This document shows positions 6,209-12,129 of a stretch of DNA of 12,129 nt, in pieces; position 1 is the stretch's first letter; each line of letters starts with the position of its first letter. Under the pieces are notes generated by a model, which made no database searches, had not been told where the DNA came from, and saw only the letters and a list, made by a program, of their open reading frames with translations. The position numbers were made by a program, and so were the translations under genes. Origin of the DNA: Dehalococcoidia bacterium (GTDB lineage Bacteria > Chloroflexota > Dehalococcoidia > Bin125); the NCBI GenBank assembly GCA_007571275.1, contig RKRS01000159.1, positions 1 through 12,129 on the forward strand, in the 5' to 3' direction.

Positions 6209-7857
6209 TGCTGGATGCCGTCACTCCGACGCACAGTGACGATCTCGAGGCGCTGTTGTCGACTCTGCCAGCGGCAATCCGTCGAGCGATCGGCGAACGC
6301 GGGGACGAAAATACGCTCTTGGAGATCGTGCTGGATCTCGGCCGACCGCCATATGCACGGTATCTCGAGACTGAGGTTGTCCTGCGCGACGCCGAAGTCA
6401 CGAACGCCGAACTGCAGTTGGTGGTCGCGGGACTCGGCGAGTTCGGCGCCGACAATCGCGCTGGCATCCCGCGAACCCTGCACCGAATCGCGTGCATTCG
6501 TAATCGACAGCGGGGGGTTGTGGGGTTGACGATGCGCGTGGGTCGCGCCGTGACCGGGTCGGTGGCGGTGATCGAGGATTTCGTCAAGGCGGGAGCGTCG
6601 ATTCTGTTGCTCGGTCGACCGGGCGTTGGCAAGACCACGATTCTGCGCGAGGCGGCGCGGGTACTGGCCGAGCAGGGCAAGCGGGTGGTAATCGTCGACA
6701 CCTCGAACGAGATCGGCGGCGACGGAGACATTCCGCACTCGGGCATTGGTCGCGCGCGACGGATGCAGGTGGAGCGGCCCGAATTGCAGCACTCGGTCAT
6801 GGTCGAGGCGGTCGAAAATCATATGCCGGAAGTGATCGTGATCGACGAGATCGGGACTGAGTTGGAAGCGCAGGCGGCGCGAACGATCGCGGAGCGTGGC
6901 GTGCAACTGGTCGCAACGGCGCACGGCAATACGCTGGCCAACCTGATGCTGAATCCAACCCTCGTCGATCTGATCGGCGGGATTCAGACCGTGACCCTGT
7001 CGGACGAAGAGGCCAGACGACGGGGGACGCGGAAATCGGTGCTGGAACGCAAAGCGCCGCCCACGTTTGAAGCGTTGGTAGAGATTCAGTCGTTCACGCG
7101 GGTCGCGGTGCACTCCGATCTTGATACGACGGTGGACGCGTTGTTGCGCGGAGAATCTGTGGCGGCGGAAATTCGCGAAATGGACGACGAGGGCGCAGTG
7201 CACACATCGACCGATTCGGTGGAGTCGATCGTCTCCGACAGTTCACTGTCGGGATTTGAGTCCTCGTTCAATGATCTGTTCGAGCGCAAGCCGACCATGG
7301 CGACGATGGGCAGTGGTCCGAGCTTCGGCAACGGGTCGTCGCACGAAGCGCCGTTGCGGCGACGGATGGGCTCGCGGGCGCGGACAGCGGCGCCGGGACC
7401 GCATCAGAAGGTGTATCCGCTGGGTGTGTCGCTTTCGAGGTTGCGTGAAGCAATTCGCGAAACCGGCGTCAACGTGTCGATTGCCGAGCGACTCGAAGAG
7501 GCCGATGTCCTGATCACGCTGCGCGCCGCGTTCCGTCGTCGTCCGCCGGAGCTGCGGTTGGCGGAATCGCGGCGACTCCCGGTCGTGGTACTCAAACACA
7601 ATACCGTGCTGCAGATGGAGAAAAGCCTGCGGGCGCTGTCCAAGGGCGCGTCGCCGAACGATACGGTGACCGCCGCGTTGTCGGAAGCGGAAGAGGCCAT
7701 CTCGCAGATTCATTCCGGTCGACAGGCGGCAGTGGATTTGGCGCCGCAGAATCCGTACATCCGTAAGCTGCAGCACCAGCTGGCCAGCGATCAGGCGTTG
7801 GAATCGGTGAGTAAAGGTCGCGAGCCGAATCGACGAGTACGCATCCATGCCGGCTGA
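6208..7857 (+). CDS. Ycf45/SpoIIIAA-like P-loop ATPase with C-terminal R3H domain
   Basis: This 549-residue protein has an N-terminal region (about 10-110), then an AAA/secretion-ATPase-like core with Walker A GRPGVGKT (136-143), DTSNEIGGDGD (164-174) and Walker B VIVIDEIG (209-216), followed by TAHGNTLANL, a sensor-like segment. Residues about 318-398 are a Ser/Gly/Thr-rich, probably disordered linker. A C-terminal module (about 402-549) ends in NPYIRKLQHQL with the R-x3-H signature (Arg519, His523) and GREPNRRVRI, which fits an R3H single-stranded nucleic-acid-binding domain. The core resembles the ATPase of SpoIIIAA and the plastid/cyanobacterial Ycf45 proteins. Its role is unknown; nucleic-acid binding is predicted from the R3H domain only. 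The ATG at 6208 overlaps the pdxT stop, with AGGAGG 9 bases upstream. The 3' end overlaps tmk by 11 bases. Confidence 0.9.
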   Translation: MLDAVTPTHSDDLEALLSTLPAAIRRAIGERGDENTLLEIVLDLGRPPYARYLETEVVLRDAEVTNAELQLVVAGLGEFGADNRAGIPRTLHRIACIRNRQRGVVGLTMRVGRAVTGSVAVIEDFVKAGASILLLGRPGVGKTTILREAARVLAEQGKRVVIVDTSNEIGGDGDIPHSGIGRARRMQVERPELQHSVMVEAVENHMPEVIVIDEIGTELEAQAARTIAERGVQLVATAHGNTLANLMLNPTLVDLIGGIQTVTLSDEEARRRGTRKSVLERKAPPTFEALVEIQSFTRVAVHSDLDTTVDALLRGESVAAEIREMDDEGAVHTSTDSVESIVSDSSLSGFESSFNDLFERKPTMATMGSGPSFGNGSSHEAPLRRRMGSRARTAAPGPHQKVYPLGVSLSRLREAIRETGVNVSIAERLEEADVLITLRAAFRRRPPELRLAESRRLPVVVLKHNTVLQMEKSLRALSKGASPNDTVTAALSEAEEAISQIHSGRQAAVDLAPQNPYIRKLQHQLASDQALESVSKGREPNRRVRIHAG

Positions 7858-8512
7858 GGCTGATTGGCCAGGCAGGCCAGGCGCGTTCATCACGGTCGAA
7901 GGTGGGGACGGCGCCGGCAAGAGCACATTGGCGCGGTCGCTCGGCGCATGTCTGAGCGAATCGGGCCACACCGTTCGGCTGACCTTCGAACCAGGCGGGA
8001 CAGAGCTGGGTAGGCGGCTGCGGTCGTTGGTCCTGGATCCCGAGCTGGCGATGGGTGACTGGGACGAGACCTGGTTGTTCCTGGCTGCCCGCGCCTCGCA
8101 TGTCCAGGACGTCCTCAAGCCCGCACTGGCGGCGGGCGAATTGGTGTTGAGCGATCGCTACAGCGACTCGACGCTGGCCTATCAGGGCTATGGCCGTGGG
8201 CTGGATATCGAACGATTGCGCCGCCTGAACAGCGAAGCGACGCAAGGCTTGACGCCGGATCTGACCCTGCTGCTGGATGCGCCGGCTGAGATCGGACTTG
8301 AGCGGACGCGGGCGCGTTCCGCTCAAGCTGATCGGATTGGTGACGCGGATCTCGCGTTTCATCAACGGGTGAACGCCGGTTTTCAGAAGCTGGCGACGGA
8401 TTCCAGCGATCGGATCGTCGTCATTGACGCGTCTCGTGACGCCTCTCATGTGTTGATGGATGCGCTGCAGATTGTGAACGATTGGTTGGATGCACGTGTC
8501 AGCGCCTCATAG
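7847..8512 (+). CDS. tmk: thymidylate kinase
   Basis: Tmk phosphorylates dTMP to dTDP with ATP, an essential cytosolic step of dTTP synthesis. The 221-residue protein shows the P-loop EGGDGAGKST (18-27), EPGGTELG (48-55), the DRY motif (103-105) followed by SDSTLAYQGYGRGL, and a LID segment with ADRIGD (161-166). The TREPGG motif common in bacterial enzymes reads TFEPGG here, so Arg is replaced by Phe47. About ten residues precede the usual N-terminus. The ATG at 7847 overlaps the end of the R3H-ATPase gene by 11 bases, which supports cotranscription and coupling. No strong Shine-Dalgarno is seen immediately upstream. The family assignment is secure. Confidence 0.96.
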   Translation: MPAEADWPGRPGAFITVEGGDGAGKSTLARSLGACLSESGHTVRLTFEPGGTELGRRLRSLVLDPELAMGDWDETWLFLAARASHVQDVLKPALAAGELVLSDRYSDSTLAYQGYGRGLDIERLRRLNSEATQGLTPDLTLLLDAPAEIGLERTRARSAQADRIGDADLAFHQRVNAGFQKLATDSSDRIVVIDASRDASHVLMDALQIVNDWLDARVSAS

Positions 8513-8523
8513 AATGTTGCCCG

Positions 8524-9450
8524 ATGACTGCTGAAACATGGTCGGAACACGCGGGAACAATCGAGCCGTTGGGCCCGATCACTGTCCGCGTTCCCGCGAC
8601 CTCCGCAAATCTCGGAACCGGGTTCGACGCGGTTGGAGTGGCGCTACAGCGATACGCCACGGTGACGGTATCGGTCGCCTCGGGCAGTGAGGGCGAGCGC
8701 TCGCCGATGTCGCGGCATGTCCGCAAGGCGGTGCGCGAGGTCTACCGCGAGTTGGGTCAGCAACGGCCTGAGTCCGAGGAGATCGAGATTGCGGTGCAGG
8801 CTGAATTCCCCCTGGGCCGGGGTCTGGGCGCCAGTGCGGCATATCGCGGGGCCGGGCTGGTCGCGGCCAATACTCTCTTGGGCCAGCCCCTGTCGGAACA
8901 TCGGATACTGGAAATCGGCTCCGAGCTGGAAGGCCACGCTGACAACATGGCGCCAGCGCTGTTCGGCGGTTGTCAGATCGTGGCCATGGACGGTTCCCAG
9001 GTCACGCGAGTGTCACTGTCGGTTGCCGACGGGCTGCGGTTTGTCGGGTTTACACCGAGCTTCAACATGTCGACGAAGAAGGGCCGCGCGTTGCTGCCCG
9101 ATCAGCTGTCGCGTCAGGACGCGGTGCACAACTCGTGTCGCTCGGCGTTGCTGGTCGCAGCTCTGACGACCGGCTCATGGGAGGCGATGAAGACCGCTGT
9201 TGATGACCGCTTGCACCAGATTCCACGATCAAAGCTGTTCCCGGCCATGTTTGAGTTGTTTGAAGCCGCGGAATCGGCAGGCGCTTACGCGGCTTACCTG
9301 TCCGGCGGTGGCTCGACGTTGATGGCGGTAGCGAGCGAGGGTCGGGCCGAGGATGTGCGGGCGGCCTTCGTGACCACTGCCAGCGCACATGGGATCAGCG
9401 GCGAGGGCTTCGTGACCGAAATCGATCTCGGCGGAGCGCAAATTCTGTGA
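8524..9450 (+). CDS. thrB: homoserine kinase
   Basis: ThrB phosphorylates homoserine to O-phosphohomoserine for threonine synthesis. The GHMP-kinase fold is evident: VRVPATSANLGTGFDAVGVAL (residues 21-41), the ATP loop PLGRGLGASAA (96-106), and ELEGHADNMAPALFGG (134-149). The C-terminal half contains YLSGGGSTLMAVAS, a typical GHMP motif 3. Two positions differ from the commonest ThrB consensus: NLGPGFD reads NLGTGFD, and GLGSSAA reads GLGASAA. The start is taken as ATG 8524, 11 bases after the tmk stop, giving 308 residues, close to the family norm. A TTG at 8482 would overlap tmk and add an unlike Cys-rich extension. There is no clear Shine-Dalgarno before 8524, so it may rely on coupling. 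Its stop overlaps the lysC GTG by 4 bases. Confidence 0.94.
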   Translation: MTAETWSEHAGTIEPLGPITVRVPATSANLGTGFDAVGVALQRYATVTVSVASGSEGERSPMSRHVRKAVREVYRELGQQRPESEEIEIAVQAEFPLGRGLGASAAYRGAGLVAANTLLGQPLSEHRILEIGSELEGHADNMAPALFGGCQIVAMDGSQVTRVSLSVADGLRFVGFTPSFNMSTKKGRALLPDQLSRQDAVHNSCRSALLVAALTTGSWEAMKTAVDDRLHQIPRSKLFPAMFELFEAAESAGAYAAYLSGGGSTLMAVASEGRAEDVRAAFVTTASAHGISGEGFVTEIDLGGAQIL

Positions 9451-10673
9451 CGGTTGTTCAGAAGTACGGTGGGACGTCAGTCGGTTCGGTCGAGCGGCTG
9501 CGAAACGTTGCCCGCCGAGTCGCAGCGCGCGCAGTCGATGGTGAGCAGATTGCGGTCGTGGTCTCGGCGATGGGCAAGACCACTGACGAACTGTTAACCC
9601 TGGCGCGCGAGGTGAATCCTCGTCCGCCTCGTCGCGAGACCGATCTGCTGATGGCGACCGGCGAGATGGTCTCGAGCGCGTTACTGGCGATGGCGCTGGT
9701 CGAGATGGGCTGCCCCGCCGTCGCGCTGACCGGCGCACAGGCTGGCGTGTTTACCGATAACACGTTCGGTCGGGCGCGGATTCGGGGCATCGACACCTGG
9801 CGAATCGAGGAAGAGTTCGCCGAGGGCCATGTGGTTGTCGTGGCCGGATTCCAGGGTCAGAGTCCGCAGGGTGACTACGCGACGCTCGGTCGTGGCGGCT
9901 CGGACACGTCAGCGGTGGCCTTGGGCGCGGCGCTGAAGGCCAGACAGGTCGAGATCTACACCGATGTGCAAGGCATTTACACCACCGACCCGCGCATCGA
10001 GCCGCAGGCGCGCTGTCTGCGGGATATCGCGTCGGAGGAGATGCTGGAGGCAGCCCAGCAAGGAGCCGGGGTGATGCACCCACGTGCGGTCGAGCTGGGG
10101 TTGCTCTACGACATTCCAATTCTGGTGGCGTCGTCGCAGGCCGAATTCGGTTCGGGCGGCGGCACGCTCATCCGAGGGAAGGTTCACATGGAGCCGGAAA
10201 ATCGAGTCCGAACGATCGCGTTGGATCGCGATGTCGCGTCGGTCACGCTGCGAAACGTTCCTGATCGACCAGGCATCGCCTCACAGCTGTTCGGTCCGCT
10301 CGCCGACGCCGGCATCTCGGTCGACACGATTGTGCAGAACGCGTCAGAGCTGCAACTGACCGATCTCACGTTCACGGTCACCAAAGACGATTGGGAACGG
10401 ACGCAGGAAATCAGCAAGTCCCTGTCAGCTGAGTTGGGCGCGGCGAACGTCCTGTTTGATCACGATCTGGTCAAGGTCTCGCTGATCGGAACGGGCATGC
10501 AGTCCGGTCCTGGCTACGCGGCGACGATGTTCCGCTCGCTATCAGATGCGGGGATCAATATCGAGCTGATCACGACATCGGAGATTCGGATCACGTGCCT
10601 GGTTCGGGCCGATCGAGGGGAAGAAGCGGTGCGGGCGCTGCACTCGGCCTTCCAGCTGGACGAGGATATCTAG
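9447..10673 (+). CDS. lysC: aspartate kinase, monofunctional class II (alpha subunit, with tandem ACT domains)
   Basis: Aspartate kinase catalyses the first step of Lys/Thr/Met synthesis, making aspartyl phosphate. This 408-residue protein has the amino-acid-kinase domain at residues 1-245 with VQKYGGTSVGS (4-14), ATGEMVSS (70-77), GRGGSDTSA (148-156) and YTDVQGIYTTDPR (171-183). Two ACT domains follow, at about 264-330 (VTLRNVPDRPGIASQLF) and 343-405 (IGTGMQSGPGYAATMF, then AGINIELITTSEIRIT). These sites bind feedback inhibitors, usually lysine and/or threonine. No homoserine dehydrogenase domain is attached. The start is GTG 9447 with GGCGGAG at 9431-9437, and it overlaps the thrB stop by 4 bases, so thrB-lysC are probably coupled. 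An internal start likely gives a separate beta subunit (next entry). Confidence 0.97.
   Translation: MTVVQKYGGTSVGSVERLRNVARRVAARAVDGEQIAVVVSAMGKTTDELLTLAREVNPRPPRRETDLLMATGEMVSSALLAMALVEMGCPAVALTGAQAGVFTDNTFGRARIRGIDTWRIEEEFAEGHVVVVAGFQGQSPQGDYATLGRGGSDTSAVALGAALKARQVEIYTDVQGIYTTDPRIEPQARCLRDIASEEMLEAAQQGAGVMHPRAVELGLLYDIPILVASSQAEFGSGGGTLIRGKVHMEPENRVRTIALDRDVASVTLRNVPDRPGIASQLFGPLADAGISVDTIVQNASELQLTDLTFTVTKDDWERTQEISKSLSAELGAANVLFDHDLVKVSLIGTGMQSGPGYAATMFRSLSDAGINIELITTSEIRITCLVRADRGEEAVRALHSAFQLDEDI
10188..10673 (+). CDS. predicted in-frame internal start: aspartate kinase beta (regulatory) subunit
   Basis: Inside lysC, an ATG at 10188 (Met248 of the full protein) is preceded by GAGGGAAGG at 10174-10182, 5 bases away, one of the best Shine-Dalgarno matches in the window. 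Translation from here in the same frame gives a 161-residue protein consisting of the two ACT domains and nothing else. Class II aspartokinases such as Bacillus subtilis and Corynebacterium glutamicum LysC are known to make alpha2-beta2 enzymes by exactly this in-frame internal initiation at about the same residue. The site here is seen directly; its use in the cell is inferred from those precedents. Confidence 0.6.
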   Translation: MEPENRVRTIALDRDVASVTLRNVPDRPGIASQLFGPLADAGISVDTIVQNASELQLTDLTFTVTKDDWERTQEISKSLSAELGAANVLFDHDLVKVSLIGTGMQSGPGYAATMFRSLSDAGINIELITTSEIRITCLVRADRGEEAVRALHSAFQLDEDI

Positions 10674-10724
10674 GCAGTTCCTTTTCCCTGCGCCGCTGAG
10701 GCAGTAGCCGGGAACGAGCGAGGA

Positions 10725-10762
10725 CGGACGCCAGCAGTTCGGATTCGGTCCTGTTGCGTCCG
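10725..10762 (+). ncRNA. candidate structured RNA element: 12-bp stem-loop, possibly enclosed by an outer stem
   Basis: CGGACG (10725-10730) and CAGCAG (10732-10737) pair with CTGTTG (10751-10756) and CGTCCG (10757-10762). This gives 12 base pairs with one bulged C (10731), one G-U pair and a 13-base loop, TTCGGATTCGGTC. Around it, GCGCCGC (10690-10696) is a perfect complement of GCGGCGC (10774-10780) and could close a 91-base domain, though a 7-base match is not rare by chance in GC-rich sequence. The element could be a leader of dnaE, a processing or termination site of lysC, or a small RNA. It matches no RNA family I recognise. Confidence 0.35.
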
Positions 10763-10895
10763 ATGGTCTGTGCGCGGCGCTCTGAAGTTTCCACAGTTCG
10801 CACATTCTGCAAATCGCTGTGAATTTGTTATTCGTTAGATGACAACCCGCGGCTGCTGGTTGAACCTGTGACGAGTCGGAACGCTGGCAGCTGGC

Positions 10896-10903
10896 GAGAG
10901 GGG
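10896..10903 (+). promoter_or_regulatory. dnaE ribosome binding site
   Basis: GAGAGGGG lies 8 bases before the ATG at 10912 and fixes that ATG as the dnaE start. The encoded protein then begins three residues before the first PHP-domain histidine, as is normal for DnaE. Confidence 0.7.
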
Positions 10904-10911
10904 CGTCGTCA

Positions 10912-12129
10912 ATGTTCGCGCACCTACATACGCATACCGAGTATTCGGAGCTGGACGGGCTGTCCAAGATTTCCGCGTTGGCGGCTCGGGCGAAGTCGTT
11001 GGGCCAAGAATCACTGACGATTACCGACCACGGCAATCTGTATGGCGCGGTCGAGTTCTACCGGGCTTGCCAGAGCGAAGGCATTCGGCCGGTCTTGGGC
11101 ATGGAAGCCTATGTCGCGCCAGGCGACAGACAGGATCGATCGGCCGGGCGCGAAGCGGCCTCGAACTCGTATCACCTGGTCTTGTTGGCGCAGAATCAGG
11201 CTGGTTGGCGCAACCTGATCCAACTCTCGACACGAGCGCATCTGGAGGGGTTTTACTACCGCCCGCGAGTGGATCGGGAGCTGTTGGCGGACTACTCGGA
11301 AGGAATCATTGTCCTCTCGGGATGTCCCTCATCAGAGTTGCAGCGCGCGTTGCAACGAGATGATCTGGCCGAGGCGCAGCGGGTGGTGGAGTGGTACCGC
11401 GAGGTCTTCGACGATCGCTACTACTTCGAGATTCAGCGTCACCAGGAGCTACCGCAATTCGAGCCGCAGCTCAGGCATACGGTCTCGATGGCGCGTGAGC
11501 TGGGGATTCCCCTGGTGGCGACTCAGGACGCGCATTACTGCGAGCCGGGCGATCACGACGCGCACGATTTGTTGCTCTGTATCGGCACGAACGCGGTGCG
11601 GACCGATGAGAAGCGGTTCCGCTTCGACGGCGAGGATTTCTACCTCACGTCGGAGTCATACATGCTGGAGCAGTTCGCCGATTTGCCTGAGGCGGTGACC
11701 AACACCCAGCTGGTCGCGGAGCGCTGCGATGTGAACCTGGAGTTCGGGCGCTTGCGTCTGCCGCAGCCAGACATCCCCGAGGGCATGTCGGCGCTGGAAC
11801 ACCTGACCGACCTGGCATTCACCGGGCTTGCGCAGCGCTACGGCGCCCCGCCTGAGAGTCATCGGGAGCGGTTGCAGTACGAGCTGCACGTGATCGAGGA
11901 AACGGGTTTTGCCGAGTATTTCCTGATCGTGATGGATTTCGCGCATTTTGCGCGCGATCGGGGGATTGCGCGGGCGGTGCGAGGCTCAGCGGCGGCGAGT
12001 CTGGTGCTCTATTGCCTCGATATCACCGACATCGACCCGATGGAATATTCGCTCGTCTTTGAGCGCTTCCTCAATCTCGAACGTCGCGAGATGCCGGATA
12101 TCGACATCGATTTCTGCTACGAGCGAAGG
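10912..12129 (+). CDS. dnaE: DNA polymerase III alpha subunit DnaE, N-terminal 406 residues (truncated by window edge)
   Basis: DnaE is the replicative polymerase catalytic subunit. The visible part starts with the PHP domain: HLHTHTEYSELDG (residues 4-16), TITDHGNLYGAVEFY (36-50), and QDAHYCEPGDHDAHDLL further on. The polymerase palm begins near VRGSAAASLVLY, followed by ITDIDPMEYSLVFERFLN and then MPDIDIDF (394-401), whose Asp398 and Asp400 fit the catalytic metal-binding pair. The open frame runs off the right edge, so the thumb, fingers and C-terminal domains are not seen. Compared with the usual GRGSAAGSLV, this copy has VRGSAAASLV, and NPER is NLER. The start ATG at 10912 has GAGAGGGG 8 bases upstream. 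The gene follows a 238-base gap and is probably transcribed separately from thrB-lysC. PolC and DnaE2 are less likely: there is no exonuclease insertion, but type DnaE1 versus DnaE2 cannot be fixed from this part. Confidence 0.95.
   Translation, partial: MFAHLHTHTEYSELDGLSKISALAARAKSLGQESLTITDHGNLYGAVEFYRACQSEGIRPVLGMEAYVAPGDRQDRSAGREAASNSYHLVLLAQNQAGWRNLIQLSTRAHLEGFYYRPRVDRELLADYSEGIIVLSGCPSSELQRALQRDDLAEAQRVVEWYREVFDDRYYFEIQRHQELPQFEPQLRHTVSMARELGIPLVATQDAHYCEPGDHDAHDLLLCIGTNAVRTDEKRFRFDGEDFYLTSESYMLEQFADLPEAVTNTQLVAERCDVNLEFGRLRLPQPDIPEGMSALEHLTDLAFTGLAQRYGAPPESHRERLQYELHVIEETGFAEYFLIVMDFAHFARDRGIARAVRGSAAASLVLYCLDITDIDPMEYSLVFERFLNLERREMPDIDIDFCYERR

Larger units (their letters stand above)
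10674..10911. other. 238-base non-coding gap between lysC and dnaE
   Basis: I see no supportable gene on either strand in this stretch. Its left part holds a strong stem-loop (separate entry). Its middle (about 10790-10845) is noticeably AT-richer and contains an imperfect inverted repeat, CACAG at 10792-10796 and CTGTG at 10817-10821. The dnaE promoter is likely here, but no -35/-10 pair at proper spacing stands out. GAGAGGGG at 10896-10903 is the dnaE ribosome binding site. No T-run follows the hairpin, so a canonical intrinsic terminator for lysC is not evident. Confidence 0.6.

Noticed and set aside
6091..7203. A 370-codon open frame on the - strand opposite pdxT and the R3H-ATPase
   Set aside because: The opposite strand encodes PdxT and a P-loop ATPase with intact Walker motifs. 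The antisense product has biased composition and no family resemblance.
7592..8449. A 285-codon open frame on the - strand opposite tmk
   Set aside because: It is antisense to tmk, which has complete motifs; no ribosome binding site or domain supports the antisense reading.
8482..8523. A TTG start for thrB overlapping tmk
   Set aside because: It adds a Cys-rich stretch not expected in homoserine kinase; ATG 8524 gives the normal length.
10725..10762. An intrinsic terminator after lysC
   Set aside because: The stem-loop is followed by ATGGTCTG with no T-run; the only T-rich bit (TTCCTTTTCC, near 10678-10687) lies before the hairpin.
10690..10780. A tRNA-like element: a 7-bp closing stem of tRNA acceptor size around a 91-base region
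   Set aside because: There is no T-arm next to the 3' strand of the stem, no D-arm, no anticodon arm in place and no CCA. The long internal hairpin does not fit a variable arm.
1..12129. CRISPR array, insertion sequence, prophage, toxin-antitoxin or defence cassette
   Set aside because: No regularly spaced repeats, terminal inverted repeats, transposase or integrase motifs, or small paired orphan genes were seen on either strand.

Overview
The window is high-GC bacterial DNA, densely coded. Apart from one truncated gene at the left edge, every gene reads on the + strand. Several genes start with GTG, many have Shine-Dalgarno sequences, and stops and starts often overlap (TGATG, GTGA). The gene set suggests Chloroflexota, perhaps a SAR202- or Dehalococcoidia-like lineage: a Ycf45/SpoIIIAA-like ATPase with an R3H domain next to tmk, deoxyxylulose-independent vitamin B6 synthesis (pdxS-pdxT), and a short single-NBD CUT2 sugar importer. 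This placement is inferred from gene content and was not tested by phylogeny.

Layout. Positions 1-422 (- strand) hold the N-terminal part of a YfcE-type metallophosphoesterase. An 80-base divergent spacer follows. Positions 503-4547 form a CUT2-type ABC importer cassette with two tandem paralogous substrate-binding proteins, one permease and one single-domain ATPase. After a 74-base leader, 4622-8512 holds pdxS, pdxT, the R3H-ATPase and tmk, packed with gaps or overlaps of about 20 bases or less. Then come homoserine kinase (thrB, 8524-9450) and a class II aspartate kinase (lysC, 9447-10673), which overlap by 4 bases. lysC contains a convincing internal ribosome binding site and ATG that would yield a separate regulatory beta subunit. 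A 238-base non-coding gap with a strong stem-loop precedes dnaE (10912 to the right edge, truncated).

How the genes fit together. PdxS and PdxT make pyridoxal 5'-phosphate from ribose 5-phosphate, glyceraldehyde 3-phosphate and glutamine-derived ammonia. The importer just upstream belongs to the family that takes up ribose- or fructose-like sugars, so a supply link is possible but unproven. LysC and ThrB belong to the aspartate-family amino acid pathway. Tmk and DnaE serve DNA synthesis. The R3H-ATPase has a predicted nucleic-acid-binding domain but no settled function.

I saw no CRISPR array, insertion sequence, rRNA, tRNA or obvious phage or defence genes. Most of the window is ordinary chromosomal housekeeping. 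The more unusual points are the ATPase whose switch histidine appears to be proline, the differently anchored pair of binding proteins, the nested lysC start, and the structured lysC-dnaE gap.
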